A stretch of 12,505 nt of DNA from 40CM-4-69-5 sp036556905 (GCA_036556905.1 DATBIM010000035.1:1-12505), one strand, 5' to 3'. Positions 1 through 6,216 are shown, numbered from the stretch's first letter. Made by a program: numbers and translations. The notes: generated by a model not told the origin, from the letters alone.

Positions 1-75
1 GCTGACGAGATGGAAGGCGATGCTGGTGCCAGTGACGCCGCCTCCGATGATCACGACGTCGGCTGTGAGCGCCAT
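1..75 (-). CDS. FAD-dependent oxidoreductase, N-terminus only (cut by window edge)
   Basis: Only the first 25 codons lie in the window. They read from an ATG at 75 leftward as MALTADVVIIGGGVTGTSIA and a few more residues. This is a beta strand followed by GGGVTG, the dinucleotide-binding GxGxxG loop at the N-terminus of DAO-type (glycine/D-amino acid oxidase, sarcosine oxidase) flavoproteins. Such enzymes oxidise amines or amino acids using FAD. The start is supported by GGAGG seven bases upstream. The gene lies 24 bases after the stop of the MOSC gene on the same strand, so the two are probably co-transcribed. The exact substrate cannot be judged from this fragment, and another Rossmann-fold FAD enzyme family is possible. 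Confidence 0.75.
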   Translation of the reverse strand, partial: MALTADVVIIGGGVTGTSIAFHLVS

Positions 76-99
76 GCCGTGTCCTCCGCGGTCAGGCTA

Positions 100-744
100 T
101 CACGGGTCGACCAGCGCCACGCGGTCGCCGACGGCGATCGCTCCTCCTTCGATCACGTCGCAGTCGAGCGCCATGCGTCCGCCGAACTCGCTGACGATGC
201 GCTTGAGGACCGAGAGATCCTGGACCTGCGTGTCGGGATCGTACGTCGTCATCACGCAGCGGCCACGCAGCTTCGCCACCTGGATCAGGACCGGGCCGAT
301 GCGGAGGCGGCGGCCCGGCCATCGGCGCTCGGCGAGGCCGCCCACGCCCTCGATGACGATGTTCGGGCGGAGGCGGCGGTGATCGACACCGAGCGCGGCG
401 ATCGCGCCGTCGGTGGCGACCAGGAGGGGGAGCACGTCGAAGCGCTCTCGCCCGTCGTAGCGGACCAGGTGCGCCTCGGCTCCGGCCGCCGCCTGGATGG
501 CGGCGGTCGAGGCCGGGGACGTCCACGGCGAGCCGTTGATCCGGGGCTCGCCATCGGGGCCGAGGACGGCGGTGAGCCCGAGCAGGCGCGGAGTCGTCCG
601 CGCCGTCACGACCCGGCCGCGCTCATCGGTCACGTGGACGACTCGATCACCGGCGATCCCATTCGCGGTCACGTCGGCGCGCTCGAGCCGCTCGCCCGCG
701 AGCGACTTCACCGGATAGCGCCAGAGCTCGGCCACCCGCATCAT
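100..744 (-). CDS. MOSC domain-containing protein (molybdenum cofactor-binding/sulfurase-like)
   Basis: A 214-residue protein. It opens with VAELWRYPVKSLAGE, the hallmark of the MOSC N-terminal beta-barrel domain (residues about 3-85), and continues into a MOSC domain. Near residues 165-185 it contains RGRCVMTTYDPDTQ, which matches the conserved RC..TT.DP.T segment of the mARC/YcbX branch, where the Cys can ligate molybdenum. Family knowledge therefore suggests a molybdenum-cofactor-dependent N-hydroxylated-compound reductase or a sulfur-transfer role; the substrate is unknown. Two adjacent ATGs (744 and 741) could start it. No strong Shine-Dalgarno precedes them, but the stop of an 18-codon upstream ORF overlaps the second ATG, so translation may be coupled. 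The FAD oxidoreductase follows in the same operon and could be an electron-transfer or substrate partner, which is inference. Confidence 0.85.
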   Translation of the reverse strand: MMRVAELWRYPVKSLAGERLERADVTANGIAGDRVVHVTDERGRVVTARTTPRLLGLTAVLGPDGEPRINGSPWTSPASTAAIQAAAGAEAHLVRYDGRERFDVLPLLVATDGAIAALGVDHRRLRPNIVIEGVGGLAERRWPGRRLRIGPVLIQVAKLRGRCVMTTYDPDTQVQDLSVLKRIVSEFGGRMALDCDVIEGGAIAVGDRVALVDP

Positions 745-797
745 CGCCGCGTCTTGCCGGTCGCCGGGTCACGATCGACCGGGTTGATCCTGGCCAT
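741..797 (-). pseudogene. 18-codon ORF resembling the N-terminus of a carboxymuconolactone decarboxylase/AhpD-like gene (remnant or leader peptide)
   Basis: An ATG at 797 has a good Shine-Dalgarno (GGAGG with ACAACGACG between it and the start). It opens MARINPVDRDPATGKTRR and stops at TGA 743-741, overlapping the ATG pair of the MOSC gene in another frame. The peptide strongly resembles the usual first residues of carboxymuconolactone decarboxylase/alkylhydroperoxidase (AhpD-like) proteins, which typically begin M.RI.PVDP.TATGK. and continue for over 100 residues absent here. The simplest reading is a decayed or deleted gene whose translation start now drives the MOSC gene. A functional leader peptide is an alternative. 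The similarity is judged from memory of the family, not from an alignment. Confidence 0.45.
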
Positions 798-830
798 CGT
801 CGTTGTCCTCCGTGGATCGGGTGTATTGCT

Positions 831-868
831 TTAGACACTAACCTGTGAGATAGGGATTCAGTGGTTAG
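831..868. promoter_or_regulatory. Candidate operator between the divergent MOSC unit and the CGNR regulator
   Basis: The 63-bp gap between divergent starts (797 on minus, 861 on plus) holds three related half-sites. TTAG (831-834) faces CTAACC (838-843), giving TTAG-ACA-CTAA, and an inverted GGTTAG (863-868) overlaps the GTG start region. The CTAACC/GGTTAG pair is a perfect 6-bp inverted repeat with a 19-bp spacer. The AT-rich stretch here must also carry the promoters. Autoregulation by the CGNR protein is an inference from position only. Confidence 0.3.
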
Positions 869-1493
869 CAAGAAAGCCCGCCCGAGCCCGGCCGCGGAGC
901 GATTTGTGTTTATCGGCGGCCGCTTGTGCGTGGATTTCGCCAACACCGTCTACGCGCCCGAGAGCCCCGCCGGGGCGCTGGACGGCTTCGACGACGTCGT
1001 GGCCTTCCTGGCGGCCGCCGGCGCCGTGGAGCGCGGGGAGGCCCGGCGTCTGCGAGCGCTGGCTGGCGAGAGCCCGCGGCGGAGCGCGACCGCGTTCGCC
1101 CGAGCCCTGGTCTTGCGGGACATGCTACGCGCGCTTCTCGGGGCGCTCGCGGCCGGCCAGTCCGTGCGGCGGCAGTGGGTGGAGCTGGTGAACCAGATCC
1201 TTCGATCGGATCTCGGCTACGCGCAGCTCGTCGCTCGTGGCGGCGGCTGGTCGCTCGTCCCGGTGGCGTCACCGGAGGAGCCGCTGGCGGCGCTCGTCCC
1301 CATCGTCCGATCGGCCGCCGAGCTCATCCAGGAGGGCCCCGGCGCGCCCGTGCGGAAGTGCGCCAACCCGAAGTGCGTCCTGTACTTCTACGATGCCTCG
1401 CGCACGGGCCAGCGACGCTGGTGCGCGATGGCCGTGTGCGGGAATCGGATGAAGGTCGCCGCTCACGCGCGGCGCGAGCGGGCGCCGGACTAG
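861..1493 (+). CDS. CGNR zinc-finger / ABATE-domain putative transcription regulator
   Basis: A 210-residue protein. The N-terminal part contains GGRLCVDFANTV (residues 19-30), the signature of the ABATE (putative stress-induced regulator) domain. The C-terminus carries a zinc-finger-like array, C167-x4-C172-x15-C188-x4-C193, whose last Cys starts the defining CGNR motif (193-196) followed by a basic tail. Family members are presumed DNA-binding cytoplasmic regulators; the ligand is unknown. The start is GTG at 861 with AGGGA four bases upstream; no better in-frame start lies nearby. It is divergent from the MOSC/oxidoreductase unit and its AhpD-like remnant, so those genes are natural candidate targets. 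It converges on the broken vapC remnant with only four bases between stops. Family assignment is secure; target and signal are inference. Confidence 0.9.
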   Translation: MVSKKARPSPAAERFVFIGGRLCVDFANTVYAPESPAGALDGFDDVVAFLAAAGAVERGEARRLRALAGESPRRSATAFARALVLRDMLRALLGALAAGQSVRRQWVELVNQILRSDLGYAQLVARGGGWSLVPVASPEEPLAALVPIVRSAAELIQEGPGAPVRKCANPKCVLYFYDASRTGQRRWCAMAVCGNRMKVAAHARRERAPD

Positions 1494-1497
1494 GAGA

Positions 1498-1726
1498 TCA
1501 AGGGACCAGTACCTCGACCAGTCGCGCTGCGCGATCGCGCTGTTCGGTGTCCCAGGTCACCAGCGGGAGGCGGAGTCGCGCCGCGATCGCGATAGAGATG
1601 GCATCGGCGCCACGGACACGGAGTCTCCCGGCCGGCCACGTGTCGGGCAAGCCAGTGACGGCTGGCCTCGTGATGGACGTCGTGCCGCACGAGACGACTG
1701 ACCACCACGCTCGCGTCCACGACCAT
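1498..1726 (-). pseudogene. VapC-like PIN-domain toxin, internally deleted and frameshifted
   Basis: The 5' part reads MVVDASVVVSRLV and continues to about HWLARHVAG, a typical VapC N-terminus with the first catalytic Asp (D4). The next frame then supplies GRLRVRGADAISIAIAARL and LPLVTWDTEQRDRAARL, a typical PIN C-terminus with the GAD and WD acidic positions, ending at TGA 1500-1498. The whole is 229 bp, against roughly 400 bp for an intact VapC. About 55-60 residues from the middle are therefore missing, including the region of the second conserved acidic residue, and the two halves are out of frame. The junction lies near 1632-1648. Reading straight through the first frame gives an unrelated Arg/Pro-rich tail. 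The ATG overlaps the antitoxin stop (TGATG), the usual antitoxin-toxin arrangement. PIN toxins are RNases; this copy should be inactive. Confidence 0.8.
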
Positions 1727-1989
1727 CAGAGCTCACGCCGGCCGTCTCGCACCGCCTTGGCCGCGGAGCGCCCCTTCGGCCAGCGGGCGCCGATTTCCCT
1801 GGCAACCTGATCGAGGGACGCCCACGCCGCCACCGTGGCGCGAGGCCGCCGGGGCTCGCGCGGTACCGGGACGAGCCGAGCGACCACGCGTCCATGATGC
1901 GTGACCTCGATTTGCTCCCCGCGCTCACGTACCCGGCGGAGCACCTGGCTCGTGTGCTCCTTCAGCTCCCGAACGCCGATGGCCGGCAT
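1726..1989 (-). CDS. Phd/YefM/VapB-type antitoxin
   Basis: An 87-residue protein beginning MPAIGVRELKEHTSQVLRRV. This is the classic Phd/YefM fold opening (VRELKEHTS..L..V), followed by I.VTHHGRVVARLVP, the strand that completes the DNA-binding domain. The C-terminal half (about residues 50-87), rich in Trp, Arg and Lys, would be the toxin-binding tail. The start at 1989 is chosen over one eleven codons upstream because GGGAGG lies four bases before it and because the family begins at this Met. Such antitoxins neutralise the partner toxin and repress their own operon. The partner here is a broken vapC, so this is an orphan antitoxin that may persist as a repressor or as protection against related toxins. 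Confidence 0.88.
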   Translation of the reverse strand: MPAIGVRELKEHTSQVLRRVRERGEQIEVTHHGRVVARLVPVPREPRRPRATVAAWASLDQVAREIGARWPKGRSAAKAVRDGRREL

Positions 1990-2002
1990 GGCGACCTCCC
2001 TG

Positions 2003-2053
2003 GTGACCACAAATGTGGCCACAAGTATCCCCCGGGGGTCTATCCCGCGGCAA
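2003..2053 (-). promoter_or_regulatory. Promoter and repeated operator of the antitoxin gene
   Basis: On the minus strand TTGCCG (2053-2048) and GATACT (2029-2024) form a plausible sigma-70 promoter with an 18-bp spacer. Immediately downstream, two direct copies of a 10-mer follow: TTGTGGCCAC (2024-2015) and TTGTGGTCAC (2012-2003), 12 bp apart. The first copy contains the perfect palindrome TGTGGCCACA (2014-2023). Repeats over the transcription start are the usual layout for antitoxin autorepression. Confidence 0.55.
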
Positions 2054-2066
2054 CTGACTACAGATC

Positions 2067-2096
2067 TTGACGGACCGCCACCCTCATCGCTACGCT
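2067..2096 (+). promoter_or_regulatory. Promoter of the NHL-type beta-propeller gene
   Basis: TTGACG (2067-2072) and TACGCT (2091-2096) are separated by 18 bp. Transcription would start near 2103-2104, next to a GTG/ATG that opens a 4-6 codon ORF closing on TGA 2119-2121, which overlaps the proposed GTG start (2118) of the exported protein. The TTG at 2067 is therefore better read as a -35 element than as a start codon. Confidence 0.5.
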
Positions 2097-2117
2097 TCCG
2101 CGCGTGATGGGCGCTCC

Positions 2118-3146
2118 GTGACCCGCGCGCCGGCCACCCTCCTGCTCGTGCTGCTCCTGGCGCCGGGCGTGGCGAGCGCCGAGCTCGCGCTGCCCTCCGG
2201 ATTCAGCGCCGACATCTACGTCACCGGGAGCGGATTCGGCTCGAGCCCCGCGCAGGCCTTCGAGGGCATTCCCGCGGCGTCCACCATGGCCTTCGACGAC
2301 GCCGGCATGCTCTATCTGGCCCGAACCGGCCGCCGGTATGGCGGCGGCGAGGTCGATGACCGCTGGCCCCTCTACCGGATTCCCCTCGGCGGCGCCCGTC
2401 TGACGCGGGACAACGAACACCGGTTCTTCCATGGCCCGCCCCTCCCGAGCCCGCAGGTCGTCGCCATCCGCGGCGGGCGAGAGCTCTTCGTGACGACCTT
2501 CGATCGCGACCGGAAGATCGGGGTGCTCTATCGGCTGCTCAGCGGGACGATCGAGCTGTTCGCCGGGGGCACACCGCCGCGGGGCACGGCGCCACTGCTG
2601 CGCCAGCCCGAGGGCGCCGCGATCGACTCCGCCGGCCACCTCTACGTCGCCGATCGCGCGGCCGGGCGCATCGTGAAGCTGGACCCGCACGGGCGCGTTC
2701 TCGACCCTCAGTGGCTGACGGTGACGCGCCCGCGCACGCTGGCCATGGGCGAGCAGGACTACCTGTGGGTGGGCAGCGATGGCCCGGCCGAGGCCCCGTG
2801 GGGGGTGGGGCCAGGCGAGATCTGGCGGGTGAGCCCCGACGGCCTGCCGTCGGTGGTGCTGCAAGGCCCGCTCGCCGCCGCGATCAGCGTTGGGCCCGGC
2901 GGCCGGCTCTTCGTGGCCGACCGGCAGGCCGGGCTGATCTTCGCCCTGAGCCCGCAGGGCGAGCGCACCGAGCTCGTCCGCTTCAGCGGGGGCGATGCGC
3001 CGCGCGGCCTCTGCTTCGCGCCGGATACCCCGGCCACGCGGCGCGCGGGGATCGCCGGCGACCTCTTCGTCGTCACGATCCGGCGCGGCGCCTGGCCGCT
3101 CAACGAGGTGGTCCGGATCTCCGGGCCCTTCGATCGCCGGCCCTGA
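2118..3146 (+). CDS. Exported NHL-repeat/six-bladed beta-propeller protein
   Basis: About 342 residues. The N-terminus VTRAPATLLLVLLLAPGVASA is a Sec signal peptide ending in ASA, so the protein is probably periplasmic. The mature part is a chain of beta-propeller blades seen as recurring G.LYVAD/LFVADR segments: DAGMLYLART, GHLYVADRAAGRIVKLDPHG, GRLFVADRQAGLIFALSPQG, GDLFVVTIRR. These match NHL/SGL-type propellers, which bind small ligands, carbohydrate or protein; some are lactonases, but no catalytic set is evident. GTG 2118 is preferred because it places the basic n-region and signal peptide at the N-terminus; the Shine-Dalgarno is weak. An in-frame TTG at 2067 would bury the signal behind 17 residues and coincides with the promoter. 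The outer-membrane protein gene follows 40 bases later on the same strand with its own promoter. Confidence 0.75.
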   Translation: MTRAPATLLLVLLLAPGVASAELALPSGFSADIYVTGSGFGSSPAQAFEGIPAASTMAFDDAGMLYLARTGRRYGGGEVDDRWPLYRIPLGGARLTRDNEHRFFHGPPLPSPQVVAIRGGRELFVTTFDRDRKIGVLYRLLSGTIELFAGGTPPRGTAPLLRQPEGAAIDSAGHLYVADRAAGRIVKLDPHGRVLDPQWLTVTRPRTLAMGEQDYLWVGSDGPAEAPWGVGPGEIWRVSPDGLPSVVLQGPLAAAISVGPGGRLFVADRQAGLIFALSPQGERTELVRFSGGDAPRGLCFAPDTPATRRAGIAGDLFVVTIRRGAWPLNEVVRISGPFDRRP

Positions 3147-3150
3147 CGGC

Positions 3151-3180
3151 TTGACGCTCGGCCCGCCTGTCCCGTAGATT
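3151..3180 (+). promoter_or_regulatory. Promoter of the beta-barrel gene, predicted leaderless
   Basis: TTGACG (3151-3156) and TAGATT (3175-3180) are separated by 18 bp. Only six bases separate the -10 from the ATG at 3187, and no Shine-Dalgarno is present. Transcription should therefore begin at or next to the ATG itself. Confidence 0.6.
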
Positions 3181-3186
3181 CAGCCA

Positions 3187-3915
3187 ATGCGACGGCGTGG
3201 CCTGCTGATCGTGGCGATCGTCCTGGCCCTGCTGCTCTCCCTCGCGCCGGGGCCCGCGTCCGCCGAGGTGGTCTTCGACCTCTACTTCGGCGGCGCCTTC
3301 ACCGCCTGGGACGACCTTTCGGCTCGATTCGACCAGACCTTTCAGATCCTGGAGGACGTCGGCTACGACGACTCCATCATCGGCGGTGGCCGGATCGCGT
3401 ACTGGTTCGATCGCCCGATCGTGGACCGTCTCACCTTCGGCATCGGGCTCGATGTCTTTCACTTCACCCCGGATATAGATTTCCAGACGGTGGACGGCGC
3501 CCAGACCTTCGGGGGGCTGACGCTCGCCGGAGAGTTCGCGGTCTTCCCGATCGATATTTCCGTCGTCGCCGTCGGCCTCGATCTGATGGTCCGCTGGCCC
3601 TTGATGCCGAGCCGGGACTTCCCCCGGGGTCGGCTGCAGCCCTACCTGACCGCCGGGCCGGCCGTGTTCTTCTCCGAGATCGAGGATACGGACAATTTCT
3701 CGCCCGGCAATCAGTCGGACAAGGACACGACCGTCGGCTTCAAGATCGGGACGGGCATGGTCTGGTACCTGGTCCCGAATCTGGCGGTGTTCGGCGAGTG
3801 GCGCTTCACGTACTTCAGCCCCGAGTGGAACGTCACCGACAACGGCGTCTCGGGAAAGCTGGAGACGGACATCAGCACCTTTTACCTGCTGGTCGGCCTC
3901 TCCCTCCGCTTCTAG
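3187..3915 (+). CDS. Outer-membrane beta-barrel protein (OmpA/opacity-like small barrel)
   Basis: A 242-residue protein. Residues 1-26 are a clear signal peptide (three Arg, a long Leu/Val/Ala core, then PASA before Glu). The remainder alternates polar and hydrophobic/aromatic residues in strand-length runs (VVFDLYFGGAFTAW, IIGGGRIAYWF, LQPYLTAGPAVFF, VGFKIGTGMVWYLV, LAVFGEWRFTYF). It ends STFYLLVGLSLRF, a final strand with C-terminal Phe as recognised by the BAM insertion machinery. This pattern and length fit eight-stranded barrels of the outer-membrane beta-barrel domain family. Function is unknown: structural, adhesion or a small pore are all possible. It converges on the SPFH gene with 12 bases between stops and no obvious hairpin terminator. 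Confidence 0.8.
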   Translation: MRRRGLLIVAIVLALLLSLAPGPASAEVVFDLYFGGAFTAWDDLSARFDQTFQILEDVGYDDSIIGGGRIAYWFDRPIVDRLTFGIGLDVFHFTPDIDFQTVDGAQTFGGLTLAGEFAVFPIDISVVAVGLDLMVRWPLMPSRDFPRGRLQPYLTAGPAVFFSEIEDTDNFSPGNQSDKDTTVGFKIGTGMVWYLVPNLAVFGEWRFTYFSPEWNVTDNGVSGKLETDISTFYLLVGLSLRF

Positions 3916-3927
3916 CCTGACCGGACG

Positions 3928-4875
3928 CTATTTCTTTTCTCGGGGCGTGCCGCGCAGGACGTCTGCGTCCAGGATGAAGTTCTGGCCTGAAGGCAGCATC
4001 ATGACCTGGATCTTGTCGCTCAGCTTCTGAACCATGGCGTAGCGCACGAGCTCGGGCGTGAGCGACGCCGCCAGCTTTCTGTTCGCCTCGGCCTCCTTCT
4101 CGGCCCGGAACAAGATTGCGCTGCCTTCTCCTTTGGCCCGTTCAATGGCCTGCTGGGCCTTGTGCTTTTCCCCCTCGATCTTCTGCTGCTCTTCCAGGGC
4201 GCGCTGGGTGGCGATCTGCTTGTCTTCGATGGCTTTCTTGAATTCTGGATTGAAGTCGATGTTGTCCAGCAGCAAGTCGACCACCTCGATCGAGAAGGGG
4301 GACAGTTCTTTCTCCAGTCGTTCCCGGACGGCCTTTCTGATGTTCTCCCGATTGGGGGCAATCTCGACGCTCCTGTACTTCACGGTTTCATCCTTGAAAT
4401 TCTGAATCACCCTCGATTCGACCAGGACATTGAAAAAGTTGGGGCCGACGGTCCGGTACAGCTCCTGGATGGCTTGCGGAGACACGCGGACATTGAGACT
4501 GGCGCGGACGAAGACATCCTGGCTTTCTTCGCTGAAGGCGTTGAGCTTATCGAACACGCGACGCTGCACCTGGATGTTGGCAAGCAGGACGTTGCGCCAG
4601 GGCGCCACGAACTGCAGCCCCTCGCCAATCTGGCCTTTGATGCCGCCAAATTCATAGACGACGCCGATGTGGCCGGCGGGCACCTGGTGGACGGAGGCGA
4701 ACAACGTGAGCAAGACCATGAGGACCAGGATTCCGACCCTTCCCGGTCCCAGCAAACCGGCCAGGTCGCGCACCCGGGATGGCCCGTAGTCACTGATCCC
4801 GGGCAGGTTTCGTCTGGCGGTGAACAGGAGGACCGCCACCACGGCAAGGACGATCATCGCGAGAATGTACAACAT
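3928..4875 (-). CDS. SPFH/Band 7 (prohibitin/HflC-like) membrane protein
   Basis: A 315-residue protein. It has two N-terminal hydrophobic segments (about residues 2-19 and 46-63) separated by a short polar stretch. The SPFH domain follows (about 65-215) with the prohibitin-like VPAGHIGVVYEFG, EGLQFVAPW and VFDKLNAFSEESQDVFV blocks. An Ala/Glu/Lys/Gln-rich coiled coil spans about 215-275 (ALEEQQKIEGEKHKAQQAIE). Family members oligomerise into membrane scaffolds and often modulate FtsH-type proteases. The start ATG has AAGGAGC-type Shine-Dalgarno sequence upstream. It lies 30 bases after the Eis-like acetyltransferase on the same strand, likely one transcript. Codon use is visibly less GC-rich than its neighbours (frequent AAA, TTT, ATT, GAA), suggesting different ancestry or expression. 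No NfeD or HflK partner is in view. Confidence 0.88.
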   Translation of the reverse strand: MLYILAMIVLAVVAVLLFTARRNLPGISDYGPSRVRDLAGLLGPGRVGILVLMVLLTLFASVHQVPAGHIGVVYEFGGIKGQIGEGLQFVAPWRNVLLANIQVQRRVFDKLNAFSEESQDVFVRASLNVRVSPQAIQELYRTVGPNFFNVLVESRVIQNFKDETVKYRSVEIAPNRENIRKAVRERLEKELSPFSIEVVDLLLDNIDFNPEFKKAIEDKQIATQRALEEQQKIEGEKHKAQQAIERAKGEGSAILFRAEKEAEANRKLAASLTPELVRYAMVQKLSDKIQVMMLPSGQNFILDADVLRGTPREKK

Positions 4876-4905
4876 GGACGGCTCCTTCCTTAGCGTCGGG
4901 CCGGG

Positions 4906-6123
4906 TCAGAAGATCTCCGGGCACCAGGGCGCCCGCGCGGTGCGGAACAGCGCGTCGGCGCGCGCGATGGCGCCGGGGCGCAGCTCCTCGACCCGTAGCG
5001 CCTGCGCGAGCTGGGCCCAGGTGAAGCCGCCCAGGTACACGGAGCCGAGCGCGGTCACATCGCAGCGCAGCTCCGGCTCGCGCTCGGTTCGCTTGCTGCC
5101 GCCCTCGCCCACCTGCCAGCGGCCTTCGTTCCACGGGCAGAACTGGTCCACGAACTCGATGATCACGACCCCCGGCGCCGCGTAGGAGCGCGCCGACAGG
5201 GCGGCCTCCACATCCACCAGCCGGACCCAGAGGCCGTCCCGGAGGCTGAAGCGCAGGCGGCGCGGCTCGGCCAGCAGCAGGAGCAGGGGATGATCGAGGG
5301 GCAGCGGCCACGCCCGCAGCCGCGCCATCCAGTCGATGTCCAGCAGATACCGCCAGATCGCGCGTGTCGCCTGGGCCGAGTCGCCCATCGCCTCGACGGC
5401 TTCGATGACCCCCGTCTGCACGCCGCGATCCCACGCGGGTTGGAGCCGGTAGAGCGCGTATGCTGCGGGGCGGCCCTCGGCCTCGAGCACCGCGCACTGC
5501 AGCTCGCCCCCTCCCCGCCGCCGCCACTCGGGATCGACGAGGACACGGGTCTGCCACCACGCGGCCGTGCGCGCGAACATGCCGGGCGTCTCGGCCGCGA
5601 CGTGCTCGTAGACGGGGGCGACGAGGTGCGCGGCCTGCGCGAAGGGCACGAGCCGGGTCGCGCCGACCGGCTCGAAGCGCGCATAGTACGCGGATCGCTC
5701 GCGCGGGAGCTCGATCTCTGCCGCGAACGAGGCGATGCCGTAGCCGAAGCGGCCGTAGATCATGTCTTCGGTCGCCCACAGGTAGGCGACGGATTCGCCG
5801 CGGTCGTGGCAGGCGTCGAGCTGCGCCCGCATCATCGCGGTGAGAATGCCCCGCCGCCGATGGGTGGGCAGCACGCCGACGATGGTCACGCCGGCGGCCG
5901 CAATGCGCCCACCCGGCACGGTCAGCTCGAACGGGTAGGCGCCGGCGCCGCCCACGGCGTGGCCGTCCTCCCAGGCGGCGTGGGCGCGCTCGGCGGGCAT
6001 GAGGCGCTCGAGGCTCGACAGCTGATTCTCGTTGGGCGCCGAACGTCCGAAGTAGTGCGAGATCGGAGCCGCCGCGGCGCGCAGCTCGTCGGCCGAGGCG
6101 CAGGGCCGCACCTGCCAGGGCAT
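4906..6123 (-). CDS. Eis-like GNAT family N-acetyltransferase
   Basis: A 405-residue protein with the three-part Eis architecture: an N-terminal GNAT domain, a second degenerate GNAT domain and a C-terminal sterol-carrier-like domain. The acetyl-CoA site is VTIVGVLPTHRRRGILTAMM (79-98), close to mycobacterial Eis. YGRFGYG follows, with Tyr123 aligning with the Eis general acid Tyr126. The protein ends in Phe405, as Eis ends in Phe402, whose terminal carboxylate serves as general base. The third domain includes LGSVYLGGFTWAQLA, a typical late motif. Eis enzymes acetylate amines on aminoglycosides, peptides or polyamines; the substrate here is unknown. ATG 6123 has GGGAGG six bases upstream. 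It leads a probable operon with the SPFH gene and is divergent from the DUF1326 gene. Confidence 0.88.
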   Translation of the reverse strand: MPWQVRPCASADELRAAAAPISHYFGRSAPNENQLSSLERLMPAERAHAAWEDGHAVGGAGAYPFELTVPGGRIAAAGVTIVGVLPTHRRRGILTAMMRAQLDACHDRGESVAYLWATEDMIYGRFGYGIASFAAEIELPRERSAYYARFEPVGATRLVPFAQAAHLVAPVYEHVAAETPGMFARTAAWWQTRVLVDPEWRRRGGGELQCAVLEAEGRPAAYALYRLQPAWDRGVQTGVIEAVEAMGDSAQATRAIWRYLLDIDWMARLRAWPLPLDHPLLLLLAEPRRLRFSLRDGLWVRLVDVEAALSARSYAAPGVVIIEFVDQFCPWNEGRWQVGEGGSKRTEREPELRCDVTALGSVYLGGFTWAQLAQALRVEELRPGAIARADALFRTARAPWCPEIF

Positions 6124-6149
6124 GGCAGCCTCCCTCGAGAAGCCCGGTC

Positions 6150-6155
6150 ATTCTA
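6150..6155 (-). promoter_or_regulatory. -10 element for the Eis-like/SPFH unit
   Basis: The minus strand reads TAGAAT at 6155-6150, followed after 26 bases by the ATG at 6123 with its Shine-Dalgarno. This is an ideal-looking -10 like others in the window. No convincing -35 hexamer lies 16-19 bp upstream, so an activator may be needed or the call may be wrong. Confidence 0.35.
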
Positions 6156-6216
6156 GCAAGAGATCGCCTCCCACGAGATGGCGCGGCATCGCCGGGCGAG
6201 ACCGCGGAAAGGCTTC

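Noticed and set aside
1490..1726. Intact 78-residue PIN protein
   Set aside because: Only the first ~38 residues resemble VapC. The tail is frameshifted nonsense, and the true C-terminus is found in the neighbouring frame.
2067..2117. N-terminal extension of the beta-propeller protein from TTG 2067
   Set aside because: The TTG is part of a -35 hexamer with a matching -10, it has no Shine-Dalgarno, and it would place 17 residues before the signal peptide.
3916..3927. Terminator between the convergent barrel and SPFH genes
   Set aside because: Only 12 bases separate the stops. The T-rich stretch beyond is the Lys-rich end of the SPFH gene, and no GC hairpin precedes it.
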